The position numbers were made by a program, and so were the translations under genes. Below are positions 34,880 through 47,990 of a DNA stretch of 64,000 bases, piece after piece; within the stretch, counting starts at the first letter, position 1; each line of letters begins with the position of its first letter. Below the pieces are notes generated by a model. That model made no database searches. It was not told where the DNA came from and saw only the letters and a list, made by a program, of their open reading frames with translations. The stretch comes from Siphonodentalium dalli (lineage: Eukaryota > Mollusca > Scaphopoda > Gadilida > Siphonodentaliidae), in assembly GCA_032622095.1 (NCBI GenBank), contig CP136061.1:234732944-234796943 (forward strand), written 5' to 3'.

Positions 34880-37800
34880 AACATGACAACTTCACCCCAC
34901 TAATTTTTTTTCTTAATGTCTCCTCTAATGTTTTTCGCTTGTTAACAAGAAAATAAAGTGGCCGCAGAGACTCCAGACAAGATGGCGTCCATCATAGCGG
35001 CCATTTTTTTATATGCACCAGGTATCTTTGATCGCCATTATAGGAATGATGATAGTATATGCGGTCTTGTTTTCCGCTCGATTCGTTATGCTAATATACA
35101 ACCCTTACAAATTAGCCAAACATCCGACACCAGAATCCAATACGGCCGCCAAGATGGCCGCCGAAATGTGAAAATATGCTATTTTTTGACAGTTTACCAC
35201 CTTTCGTTTGTCTCTGTGGGAAAATATTGGCATCTTTGCGTCATATTATACATTTATCATATAGAGGATTCATTGGCGAACACGTGGGGTCCATAATATA
35301 CATTCATTGCGGGATATTTTTGTCCGATATGACGTTTTCCAAAATGCCGGTATAATAGGTCAAAGCCTAATCTACGTTAATAACGCGATGTAATGTTTCG
35401 AATCAATGGCTGTTATTGCTATTATAACAACACCCATGCATATGTATGTGCAGGAGATACTCGAGCTAGAATTCCTCTTATACCTGAGTTGAGGAATATT
35501 TACCCAAATCCAAGATGGCGGCCAAAATGTCCACCAGAAATAGAAAAATCGCCGAAAATCGCTGATTTTAACATCAGTGAGCATTATTGTCATGCCAACT
35601 CCACACCTGCTTACTATTGTAAGTTTGGAAAACTTAGGCGAAGAACTTTCCTTGTACCATATCCAAATAAAAGTCCCCCAAATCCAAAATGGCGCCCACA
35701 ATGGCGGACATATTTTGAAAAATCACCGAAATTCCCTCATATTCACATCATTGGGCATTATTGTCGGGACAACTCCATCCATGCGTACAGTTGAGTTGGA
35801 AATACTGAGGTGAAGTATTTACCTTACATTTCATGCAAGAAATGGTTTTCCAAATCTAAGATGGCGGCCATAATGGCGAGTTATTGTTTCGCGATTTCTA
35901 CCCACCATTACATGTTGATATGTATGAATTATTCATTAGGGTTTGGCAAGTGATACTCACAGTCAATATGGCGGCCAAACTGGCGGCCAGAAATTGAAAA
36001 GAAGTCGATATTATCACATACTAATTTCAACTTTTTTTCATAATATCAATTTGTATAGACGAAACTGTACATAATATAAGCCATCTATTAGTTCCAATGT
36101 AAGTCGTAGCCTTTTGGAAGGATGAAAACCCACAATCGTGAAGTGGCATTTCAAAATATTTTTCTCCACTAAGGGCTCATACTGGCCGTAACCGTATATA
36201 GGTGCGCCGAATAGTCATATTATGACTTCCAAGAATCAAAACAATAGTACCTGAGCTATTCTGAATTGCCACATTCAGCATTATCTAGACCCGTTTCCGT
36301 CTCTTCGTCAAATTAATCTATCTCACTCACAACAATTTACTACACTTCTTTGTAGAAGGGTGCCACTAATTGGGATGTTTCAAACAATACATATGCCGGT
36401 GTCCAGCTCACGTGTTTGTTTCGAAAGCTTGGAATTCTTAGCGAGCTTCATTCGTGGTATAGCTTATGGTATAATTCAGATTCTGCATATGGGGTATAGG
36501 CGTCATCTTGTGCGATACACTAGAAATGTATTCGGTCGATGCGTATACTAGCTTTCAGAAGGTCCTATCTATCTGCGTATTGTCAGCTTTGGTGACCTAA
36601 TGGGGATAACAACGTGTACACCTGGTGATCTTACCAAACAGCCACTTCTCAATATATGGTTCATCAATTCACATACTCGTCTAATGCACTGACGTACTCG
36701 GACAACTTCTGTATATGGCTTCGAATGCTGAAAGCCCGACATTTGACCGATGCATTTCTGCTAAGGTGTAGAAGACCATAATGCATAATATACCCAAACT
36801 CCTTGAACATGTACATGATCACAAGAACACTCTTGTTGGCGTCCAGCAATCGTCTCACCGTCTCACAGATCCAAGCAGATGATAACAATACACACGGTGC
36901 TAGTTTGTGGGTATGTGTCATGATAGTGGAAATGAAATTGGACCATGACTGCACCGCCCCTTATTTTGTTATGTTTTAGATTCAGACAGGATCTCATGTG
37001 TGGCTTTGCTTTCCTTGTATGCTAAGATTGTATATTCCCATCCGTTTGAAAGCCGTTCTTAAACAACTGGACCAGGTGTGTGCCATTGGCTACTGCTGTA
37101 TAAGCTCCAGTCTTGAAGGCGATACCTTTGATAGTTTGTTGATATGTCATACTCACGCTGTGTGGTATGGTTCAAGAAAGTACAAATGCCATCAACAAAA
37201 GGGTGAAATGTTCAACGCGAAGAACATCCAGAAGAATGTTACGTTGATGAGCTCTTGCATTCAGTTCAACAAACATTGGTACACCAAGTGATTCTTGGTA
37301 ACACCACCATTGCGACCATTTTCCTACATGAGACATTAACTACTATATTCTAAAGTTATATATATAAAGCTATATGATCATAAAGGTCGCGTTCCCCAAC
37401 GTCCACAACCATTGCCATCGAGACTGTAAAGTGTTCTTTAAATACATAGTGAAATAAATGCACCACAGTTCCTGACATTTTCTTGAATAATACCGCCCAC
37501 ATACTAACACTAACCCTGATAGATGATAACAAAAAACGCATACATTCATGCTATAAAGACATTATCCTTTAGTCCATCCGACTGTTTTGAGGGAAGCTAG
37601 CATATTATTATCCAGACACAAATGTACGTAGTTGAATCAGAAAGGCTTCGAAACGGATGTGGAAATACAATATTACCACACCAAATAAAACCGACACGCA
37701 TGACCTTCTATATCTTAAACATGCACCAGGTGTAGGGGTGATGTATACCATGGCCCATTTCATTCCCACTATCATGGCGCATGTTCACAAACAAGCACCG

Positions 37801-39735
37801 CGAGCATTGTTCTTATCTGCTGGGAAATATTCGACGAGACAATTGCGGGGCGTCACACAGTTTGCTTCGGATCATTGTCAAGAAGTGTGTGTAGTCTGTA
37901 CACTATGGTCTTCTCCGTAGTAGATAGACATCTGTCCAATGGAATGTGTTTGTGAATTGACGATACATTTATTGAGAAGTGACTAGCTATCTGGTTCGCC
38001 AGGTGTACATGTCGTTATCCCCATGGGTATGAGACACATACATAGCGATGACCTTCTGTAAGCCTGTATACTCATCGGTCATATGCCTTCCTAGTTCAAG
38101 ATGACGCACAAATATCATATTTAGCAAATATTTAAAATCGTAAGCTAGACACCGGAAAATGAATTGTTTGAAACGTTATGAGTAGAGGGACCCTACTCCC
38201 AGGAAGTGGTGAATACTTTGTCGGTGTGAGCGACCTAGATTTAGCAGACAAAGAAATGGAAGCTGGTCCAGATCATTATGGACGTGACGTGGCAAATCAG
38301 AATCTGTTATCAGGTAATTGTTCTGATATAAATATTCGGCGCACCTACGCGTACGGCCATTATCGGCGCTAAGTGGAGAATGGATTTCGAAATGCCACAT
38401 CGCGATATTAATTGTGGTTTTTCATTTTTCCAGAAGGATACGAGCTATGCTATGCGTTTTGATACCTTTAAGTTGAACTAGTAGATGGTTTATGTACAGT
38501 TTCGTCCATACATACCGATATTATGACAAAAAGTTGAAATTAATATGTGAAAATATCCATTTCTTTTCAATTTCTAGCCGCCAGTTTAGCAGCGATATTG
38601 GCTGTTATTATCAATTGGCAAACCCTAATGTATACTTCATGTCACTATTCCATATCAGCATGTAATGGTGGATATAAATCGCGAAACAATAACGCTCTTT
38701 CTAAGAAAGTAAAGGAATGTAGGCGTGTTTTCAAATTTCGGTCGCCATTTTGGCCGCCATCTTCAATTTGGAAAACAATTTCTGGCATGAGATGTAATGT
38801 AATTACTTCACCTCAGTATTTGCAACTCAACTGTAAGCATGGGTAAAGTTGTCTTGACAATAATGCCCAATGATGTAAATATGAGGGAATTTCGGTGATT
38901 TTTCAAAATCTGTCCGCCATTGTGGGCGCCATTTTGGATTTGGGGACTTTTATTTGGATATCGTACAAGGAAAGTTCTTCGCCTAGGTGTTCCCAGCTCA
39001 CAATAGTAAGCAGGTGTGGAGTTTTCATGACAATAATGCTCACTGATGTTAAAATCGGCGATTTTCGGCGATTTTTTATTTCTGGTGGCCATTTTGGCCG
39101 CCATCTTGGATTTGGGTAAATATTCCTCAACTCAGGTATAAGAGGAATCCTAGCTTGAGTATCTCCTGCACATATATATGCATGGGTGTGGTTATAATAG
39201 CAATAACATTCATTGATTCGAAATATTACATCGCGTTATTAACGTAGATTCGGCTTTGACCTATTCTACCGGCATTTGGGACAACGTGATATCGGACAAA
39301 AATATCCCGCAATGAAGGTATGTTATGGTCCCCATGTGGTCGCCAATGACTCCTCGATACGATAAATGCATAATATGACGCAAAGATGCCAACATTTTCT
39401 CACAGAGACAAACGAAAGGTGGTAACGTGTCAGAAAAATAGCATATTTTCACATTTCGGCGGCCATCTTGGCCGCCATATTGGATTCTGATGTCGGATTT
39501 TTTGCTAATTTGTAAGGGTTGTATATTAGCATAACGAATCGAGCGGAAAACAAGACCGCTTGTGATATCATCTTTACTATAACGGCGATCAAAGAGACCT
39601 GGTGCATTAAAAAAATGGCCGCCATGATGGACGCCATCTTGTCTGGAGTCTCTGCGGCCACTTTTTTTTTTCACAAGTGAAAAAAATTAGAGCAGACATT
39701 AAGAAAGAAAATTAGTGGGGTGAAGTTGAGTCTTG
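34880..39735. mobile_element. 4.85-kb fold-back element (large imperfect palindrome)
   Basis: Arms 34880 to about 37080 and about 37620 to 39735 are inverted copies; ends read CAACTTCACCCCACTAAT and its complement. Outer arm parts carry degenerate tandem units of roughly 170-190 bp, each with AAGATGGCGGCC-like sequence. Inner arm parts hold related but decayed open frames (36954-36664 minus; 37657-37920 plus) with no domain I know. A loop of about 0.5 kb is unpaired. It sits at the 5' side of the broken retrotransposon. Confidence 0.75.
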
Positions 39736-39779
39736 GGGTGCAGAGATCGACCAATATCTCCTGGACTATATGAGTGTAG

Positions 39780-40355
39780 ACTGTTTCAGACCTCTCACGC
39801 GACTGAATTAAATAAATGTCGAAACGACCTGGCTTTATTTCATCGCATCGTACTGGAAGAAATCACGAGAATTCCGAGAACTATCAACACTTGAAGAATA
39901 CGTTCCATACCACAGGGAATGAGTGCAGGTCTGCCACTCATTTTAACGGTGCGCCTGATGTTATATTTAAACCGGGAAGTTCTTCTCAATAGATACGTGT
40001 TCATGCTCTGCATCAGTTTAACTAATATAAAATAACACTCAAATACGGTATCTGATAATGCATATTTTCCCTTTACAAACATAAATATTTGAGAAATGTC
40101 AAAACGATGGTTGTAGTCAATGAAAACAGTCGGTCGGTTATTTCCACATACTGAGTGTTCGCATTCATACATTTTCATAAGTTGTTTATACCTAACGATA
40201 TCATGCGCTGAATTTTCAAAGTAATTAACATAAATGTGTGTGTTCACATAGGTATTACACGTTGACTATTGCCTAAAGGGTACACACCTCATACACTAAC
40301 CAAGGACAGCGTAACCCAATAAAATGTGTGAAGAATCCACATGAAATGCAGCAAG
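39780..40355 (-). pseudogene. Duplicated promoter and signal-peptide exon of a WSC receptor paralog
   Basis: This segment matches 26375-27520 over most of its length, apart from an insertion of about 570 bp in that copy (26425-26995). On the minus strand an ATG at 39908-39906 starts a signal sequence MERILQVLIVLG with only conservative changes. About ten bases covering the GTAAGT donor are lost, and the frame runs to a stop after STMR. The remaining GT (AGTACG) is a weak donor. Downstream, to the left, the place where further exons should be is occupied by a fold-back element, retrotransposon and minisatellite; no other WSC exon was found there. Confidence 0.7.
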
Positions 40356-40775
40356 TAAACAAGTGTGCCCATTTTCTGCCCTGCATGCAGGGTTCAGTAC
40401 TATATATTTACATAGCCTCTCCGTGATACACTAAATCCTGTTTGGTGATTGGTCAACTGCCAATTGGGTCACCAGGTTTACATCCCAATAATGCTGATAT
40501 CTCTCAAGTGTATCACGAACAGGAAGTTGCAAATTGTTGACTTCATCTGACTAAAGCAGTCATCAGAATAATTTGGCGTGTTTTTCAAAGTTCAGCCGAA
40601 TTGCATCTGAAACCAGTTATTTATATCGATCATGTTATCGTAGCTAAGAGTTTGGAAATCTTATATCGGGCTGCGTGTGCTAGTTTCATATTATCTGCCA
40701 TTTTGTGAAAATAAATAAGAATACACTCAGCCCTTTTTTATGGGAATAAATCACCAAAAGCTATATAAATATAAG
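40356..40775. other. No gene seen
   Basis: Unclassified AT-rich sequence between the WSC exon 1 copy and the TG/CA palindrome. Confidence 0.5.
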
Positions 40776-41166
40776 AAATGAATGTAGTGGGTAAGGGTGT
40801 GAGGGTGTGTGTGTGAGGGTGTGTGTGTGTGTGTGTGTGTGTGGGTGTGTGTGTGTGTGTGTGAGGGTGTGTGTGTGGGTAAGGATGTGAGGGTGTGTGT
40901 GTGTGTGTGTGTGAGGGTGTGTGTGTGTGTGAGACAGGGTGAGGGTGTGTGTGTTATTGGGGGATACGGCGCTGTGGTCATTGGGGCACATTTAGTGTGA
41001 ACCGCTTAGCGGTCTGCACAATGTACCCCAACGACATCAGCGCCGTATCCCTCAATATAACAAACACCCTCACCCTGTCTCACACACACACACACCCTCA
41101 CACACACACACACACACACACCCTCACACCCTTACCCACACACACACCCTCACACACACACACACA

Positions 41167-41204
<38 letters not shown>

Positions 41205-41252
41205 CACACACACACCCTCACACCCTTACCCACTACATTCATTTCTTAAATA
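40776..41252. repeat. Palindrome with TG and CA arms
   Basis: A (TG)n-rich arm (40785-40960) and its complement (about 41065-41235) are closed by AGAAATGAATGTAGTGGGTA and its inverse, and inside by GGGATACGGCGCTG and CAGCGCCGTATCCC. The loop is about 50 bp. Confidence 0.85.
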
Positions 41253-42011
41253 ACTTCTGCATGACTGTGTAATTTACAATACGGTACAATTCGTTCATGA
41301 ACCATAATCGGCTATTTTACAAGATATAATTACATATATCACATATATATAATTATATTCTTACATCGTCAATAGAAACGGCATATGCTATTGTACCATG
41401 CATTGTCTCGTATTTTAGTAAATTACACATATATCAGTTTTCAGGCCAAACTATACAGTGGACTGGGGCCACAGTGGGCTGCATGGAGCCATTGGTAGTG
41501 TTAGAGCGTCAACTTAAACATAAGTTAATTGTTAACTTGGCGTTTCGTTTTCAAACTATAGGTACACGAATACAGACATGGCATACATAACATATACATG
41601 TACCACATAAACAGTATTGCAGACATAATCAGAAAAGACCGTTTGTCAGTATATTCCGGATAATTATGGTAAAAATAAATTGCATTTGTCTCACTTCTGT
41701 GCAAAAAGTTATTACTCGGATACGTTTTTTTCTTCAGAATATATAGAACTTATAGATCGGTAGCCACTAACAGATACAAATTAAGGCCACATGGCGGTCA
41801 CAATTTAAGGACTTAATCCCAGAGTCATCTTCCACAACGAGAAGCTGGAAAACGATCGCGAACTTATTACTACATGATGCATTTGTGAGTTTTGTGGAAA
41901 ATAAAAAAACACAATCGTAACGATAAAAACGATAACGAATAGAAAGAACACAAGTACTAGTGACGTATTACCATATTCGTAATAATTATCTGTTGTCGTT
42001 CATTGTGCGAT
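41253..42011. other. No gene seen
   Basis: AT-rich sequence; only short frames, no recognised repeat. Confidence 0.5.
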
Positions 42012-45000
42012 AGGGGTCTACTAGACCGGCCCCCAGATGAGGGTAGTGTCATACGGAAGGGTAGAAATTTTGACGCTATCCCCAATTATCCTTGCCCCAT
42101 GGGGGTTCCAAAACACTGAGGTATCCAGGGCGGAGCAGGTGGAAAATATATATTTTTTTACCTTTTTGACCTGCAAATTTCAGTATAATCAGAAAAACCA
42201 ATAAAATAAGACAAATGTTGAATAAAATATACTTGAATATCAGATATTTATTCTATCTGGGTTGCTTAAAGGTACGGTTGGCCTTGGCGGTGGGTATCCT
42301 GTGAAAATATTTCCACCCGTCAAAAACCACCACAAACAGAAAGAACATCAAAATGTAGACAGACTTTGTCCGTATACAAATAAGAAATATCGCATAAACA
42401 GTATGTTATTGTCATATGTTTGCCCATTGTTATGTAAACAAAAGCATAAAAAGTTACTTTTCTGGTGTTTGTTTATATTATGATGGTAAATATAAAGAGC
42501 GTTCTTTGTTGGTGAATTCCTGATATGGAACTAATACAGAGCGTTTATGTCATTTGTGTGTGATTAGCCAGTAGCATTGTGCTGTCTTCTGTAACACAAT
42601 CAGGCTCTTGCTTAGGTAAAATATAGTAGGTCTTTATGATAACATGCTGTTTACGCGATGGTCATGGTATATATGAACGAAACTGTATGCGTTTTAATGT
42701 TTTTCTGTTTACGGTGATTGGAACAAATATGAATATTTTTGACAACTAAGGCCTCACGTGCCTTTAACATTTGTGATGTGCAAAAAGTTATATTATCCAA
42801 CAATTTTTGTGAAAAATTCACGAAAATTCCCAAAAAAGTGCATAAATTGCAGTGCTTTTTCAAAAAGGTTTTCCAGAAGATTTCCTATAAAATTTTCATT
42901 TTTTGGAATAAATCTCTCACTGGTGCATCATAATTTTCAGCAATATATACCTGATTTATTAATATCAACATCACAAGTAATGATATCCAACAAGCCGAGA
43001 TATTTCCAAAAACTTAACCCACCCCCCTAAAACTTATTTTCTTAATAGCCCGTTTTCATTCCGTTTTCTTAACCAATTCCGAGTCTTATCATATATCATG
43101 GAATTAGCATGTATCTGAGGAGGTTTATGTTATGGTAGAGTCTATTTTGTTTTAATATTTGATTTTTTTGGGGGTAAATTGGGTAAAATTAGATTATTTT
43201 TAAGGGACAATTTTTGAAAAGTGCCCATGACTGTCTGTGACTGTCAGTTTTACGGATACAGCTGCACAGCATGCACCACAATAAGCATGAATTCTTCACC
43301 AATGTCAGACATGAAATGCTATAATCATGTACCAGACCAGAATTAAGAAATAAAGTAAAACTTAACCCTACCCCAAGATAGTGTTCTCAATGCTTTCAAT
43401 CTTATGCAATACTAAACTCGAAAGCTCGTTCATAATAGTTGATAGAATTCATATAATAAATTGCAATAGTTCTGCCCACGGATTATGTAATCTCATCTTC
43501 ACTCTCACTTTCATCAAATGTGATGGTATCAGTCAATAGAATTTATGTGCAACATCTTACGGGAAGAATGGTTCAAACAACTCAGGCTGCCTATGGGCCG
43601 TCCATCTATGAAGTGTAACACTGGGAGTGGTTGATTTTAGCCACGGTTGCAAGTCTCCACTGTTTTGCTATCATGTTGCCTCGTTTTGAGCGTAGAATTA
43701 AAGATTCCTCACATGGTGGAAGTCCAGAAAGATCAACTACCTTTTGCTGATTACAGAAATGTTTCCATTTCAGAACAACGATGAAAGGTAATTATTACAT
43801 GTGAAGGAATGGAACCCAACAACTGCATTCTTCTGTATATTTGGCTGACAAAATGTGGAAATGGTAGATATTGACCCAGCGTGTCCCGCAATCGCTTACA
43901 AGTTGTGGTTGGTGTATAAAATTGGCTATTCTGCCTTCTATACATTGAACACTAACATGTCTGATGCACCTAGTTAATTTTTACTATTGTCACCACTGAC
44001 ATTACCAGAAATATTGGATTTTTCTCTCACAAACTTGACATAAATAATGGCACAAACATTTTCAAGTAAAATGTAACTATGTTTGGTATGAAAGGCGTTT
44101 ATTGTTTAGATCTACCTTAAATGTGTCACACTAATGTGTTTATAAACCAAATTACTCAAATGGCTTCCATAATGGCAACCATTTTTTACATATATCCCGA
44201 ACATTATTTTCAGCGTTTCCGAAACTGTAGCAAATTGTGACTCACTTGGTTATTTTACATGTTAGCTAATCAACTGACAACTAAATGTTCTATTCTGGTC
44301 GTCCCATTTCCTTATGGGGCATAACAAATTTTAAAGTTGCCTTATTTGTTGTTTTTTTTCCGATAACCTCTTTTTGGATACTGGTTATATTTTTTATAAT
44401 AAATGGGCAGAACATTGAAATGGAACTGAAATTAATCATAATCTGTGGCTATTCTGGCCTATTAGGATAAAATTGATATCAACATGATACAGGTGGAGGT
44501 CAAGATGGCAACCAGGGAGTTACCGTGTGGTCATATGTGAGGTGAATATGTATAAAGGGAGTTATTGTATGGTCATGAATAATGTGAATATGTGTACACG
44601 ATTACCTATATGGTCATGCAAGGGGTGGCCATGGTGAGATGTATAGGTGTGCAAGGAGTGAGTGTATGGTCATGTATGATGTGAATAAGTATACATGGAG
44701 TGACTGTATGTTGTATGGTTATGACTACACAGTACAGGTGTACACAATGTGGCTCAATGGGCATTGCTGTGGTTTATGCAAATAACGAGAGTACCTACAT
44801 GGTCATATGTGTGCTTATGTATATATGGAGTGACTGTATGGTCATGGGTGGGATGTACAGGTGTACCTTGTGTGGTTGTATTATCGCAGGTAGGTGTATA
44901 TGTATACATGTGTTGTCTGTATGATCATGGGTGGGGTTAATGGATATATGATGTGCAGCTAATGTGTATATGTGTACATGGAATGGCAGTAGTCATAATG

Positions 45001-46290
45001 TGTATATGTGTACCTGATGTATGCTGAATGGTCATTGACAAGCATGTGGATTGTGGATGCCTGGATGGTCATGTGGATGTATATGTACATGTATATATCG
45101 AGTGGCTATATGACTATTGACGTGGTAAATATGTATACAGTGAGTGACTCTATGGCCAATAGTGAGGTGAATATGTTTTCAGGGAGTGACTGCATGGCCA
45201 ATGGTGAGGTGAACAGTTATACAAGGAGTGACTTTATGATCATGAATGTGGTGATTAGGTATACAGGGAGTGACTATATGGACATGGTCAAGTGTAGGAG
45301 TATACCTGGTGTGCCTGCATGGCTGCATGATCATGTGTAGGGTGTACGGGTATACACAAGTGTGGCTGCATATGGTTATGGAGAGGTATGTGTATAAAGT
45401 GAGTGGCTATATCGCCATTAGTGAGGTGCATATGTTTACCTGGAGTTATTGTATGGTCTTGTTTGGGAGAAAATATATGTATATCTTGCGTGGCTATTTT
45501 GCCATGGGTTTGGTGAACATGTATACATGGAGCAAATGACGTATGGCCAATGGTGAGGTGAATAGGTATACAATGATTGACTGTATGATCATGAATGTGT
45601 TGAATAGGTACACAGGGGGTAACTATATGGTCATGGGTCAGGTGTATGAGTATACCTAGTGTGCCTGCATGGTGACTCAATACATGGCTGTATGGGCATG
45701 TGTGGGGTGTACAGGTATACACGAGTATGGATATATATGGTCATGGGTGAAGGCTACGTATATAAAGCGAGTGGCTATATGGCCAATGGTGAGATGCATA
45801 TGTATACATGAAGTGATTATATGGTCATGGATGGGGTGTATATGTTTATCTTGAATTGCTATTTTGGCCATGGCGAATAGGTATATTGGGACTGACCGTA
45901 TGGCCAATGGTGAGATGAATAGGCATACACGGATTGACTTATGGTCATGGGAGTGGTGAATATGTATACAGGGAGTGACCATATGGGCATGGGTCAGGTG
46001 TATGCGTATCGAGTGAGTGACTATCTTATATAAATCGATAGAGAGGTCATGTCAGAGAGTTCTCCATCTTGATTGCGTTTATGCATGATTGAGGAAATGT
46101 TAAATGATTTCCTCCTGATAATGGTTAATCAATTTTGATGCTAATGGGCACGTTATTCAAGTCAGTGATATCGAGATGTCAAATGTACAGAAGAATGCAC
46201 GTATTGGGATAATTAGAGATATCGTCAAAATTTCTACCCTTTCGTGTGACACTACCCTCATCTGGGGGCCGGTCTATACTAGACACGATT
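42012..46290. mobile_element. Candidate 4.3-kb element with ~85-bp inverted ends
   Basis: 42017-42105 is the inverse of about 46195-46285 (GGTCTA...TAGACCGGCCCCCAGATGAGGGTAGTGTCA then GTAGAAATTTTGACG). The part from 42.1 to 44.5 kb shows no recognisable gene, and 44.5-46.0 kb is a minisatellite. No transposase was recognised. Confidence 0.55.
44515..46020. repeat. Degenerate minisatellite of about 44 bp
   Basis: Units resemble GAGTGACTGTATGGTCATG ... GGTGAATATGTATACAGG. About thirty copies, many diverged. Open frames rich in His or Tyr/Met on either strand are by-products. Confidence 0.75.
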
Positions 46291-47130
46291 GTTTCAAAAA
46301 CGGACTCGTGGTCCTCAATTCTGCGAAATGTTTTTTGGATCGTGCGACAAAAATTAAGACTACAAATAGCTATTCGTAATGATTATCGTCGTTCATTATG
46401 CGAAATGTTATTATGTCTAATGTTATATCCAAATTGGTATGTAGTTCATAATTAAAAATACGCATATCAAGTTCGATTTTTTTCACTGTCCGATGATTTT
46501 GCCCCTTTTTCGAAACTAGAATGACTCGACTCTCTTTGGCAATATTCAACCGAGTTTCTTGATATTTGGTGTGTCGTTCACATTTGTGAAAGCTCATGCA
46601 GATCGATTTCGAAAATTTTGATGATTTTTCGTGGAGTCTGCCCCATTTTCGACTTATAACTCACTGTTACTTACATTGCTATGGTGTCCGGGTGGTAACA
46701 TGATGAATATATCATAACATAATTTCTTGATATATTTGTTTTGTTGTTCACACCCGAGAAGACACAGGTCAAGTTTGAATATGGACACAACATGGTTTCT
46801 TGGTGGTACTTGGTTTGCCTTGTCCAGTAATTTGCAAGAAGTCGTCCACACTATTGAATTATCGGGGTTTAATGTGCGGCTCAGATCACCTTATTTGTAA
46901 ATTATGTATACTTCGTGCGGACATGTACCAGCTGTGTATGTTACATCTACTGTCTTGGTGGTTTGAAGCATCAAATTACACACACATGTATTGCTTTTGT
47001 TGTATGTCTGGGGACGATATATACGTTTAAATACTTTTTTGCGGACTTTATTTAGAAATAAAGACATATTCTAATAATATAGTTTGGAAATATCGGCCAC
47101 CGAGTTTTCTTCAGCGTGGAACAACAAAGA
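46291..47130. other. No gene seen
   Basis: 46280-46400 resembles 4100-4200 (ACGGAC, TCAATTCTGCGAAA). The rest is anonymous AT-rich sequence. Confidence 0.45.
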
Positions 47131-47285
47131 GCGTTCCTTGTTATTTTAGTCCTGGTATATATATATGGTAAATATGAAGAGACGTCCTTGTTATTTTAGT
47201 CCTCGTATATATATGGTAACAATGAAGAGCGTTCCTTGTTATTTTAGTCCTGGTATATATATATGGTAAATATGAAGAGCGTTTG
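47120..47285. repeat. Three tandem units of about 60 bp
   Basis: AAGAGCGTTCCTTGTTATTT ... CCTGGTATATATATGGTAAA repeated three times. Similar AAAGAGCGTT phrases occur singly at about 42495 and 59083. Confidence 0.75.
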
Positions 47286-47661
47286 TATCACTACAGCTGG
47301 ATAATTTTTATCACTTTGTCGAATGTTTTCCGTGTATATGAAGTCAGTAGGATTAGAATTTTGTGTTTTATCGACATCTTCTTCCCTCCTTTCAAATTAC
47401 GTGGACACTGTTTGGATGTTCATTTAGCCATGTCTGTTTATTATATAAATCTGGGAACAGGTGTTACTCTTCTCTATGTGTCGTCGTCGTTATAAACATA
47501 TCTAAACAAAGCCACACAATTCACATGAGCGATGTCCGTTTAACCCTTTACCAAACAAAACGGCCAAAAACGCCCAAATAAAGCTTCAACAGCCTAAAAT
47601 ATCTTCGGTCTGTCTCAATAACACCATACAAATATGGATATCATTGGAACCGGTTCATTGA

Positions 47662-47990
47662 CCACATTGTGATGGTTACAGTTATGCCCTGTGCCAATGC
47701 ATTCTCTTATATATGCAAGTCGACCATAGGTCGCCTCGCATATATAAGAGAATGCATTGGGCTAAAAAAAATCTTTTTTACCATTTTTTCTTACATTCTT
47801 TAACAATATTATAATATTTTCTTACATTTTTTAACATTTTTTATAATATTTTTCAACATTCTTTGACAATTTTATCATTTTTAATATGTGTTAAGCCAAT
47901 GCATTCTCTTATATATGCGAGGCGACCTATGGTCGACTCGCATATATAAGAGAATGCATTGGCACAGGGCCGTTTTGTTGGGTAAAGGGT
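47662..47990. mobile_element. MITE made of two mirror palindromes, copy 2
   Basis: Same arrangement as 7118-7389, with palindromes at 47693-47760 and 47895-47963 and a longer AT-rich spacer. The flanking TGACCACATTGTGAT and TTGTTGGGTAAAGGGTTA are shared with copy 1, so they belong to the element. Confidence 0.75.

Noticed and set aside
40751-41272. His/Thr-rich and Val/Cys-rich open frames
   Set aside because: Direct translation of TG/CA repeats.
45288-45982. His-rich minus-strand frames of 100-144 codons
   Set aside because: By-products of the 44-bp minisatellite.
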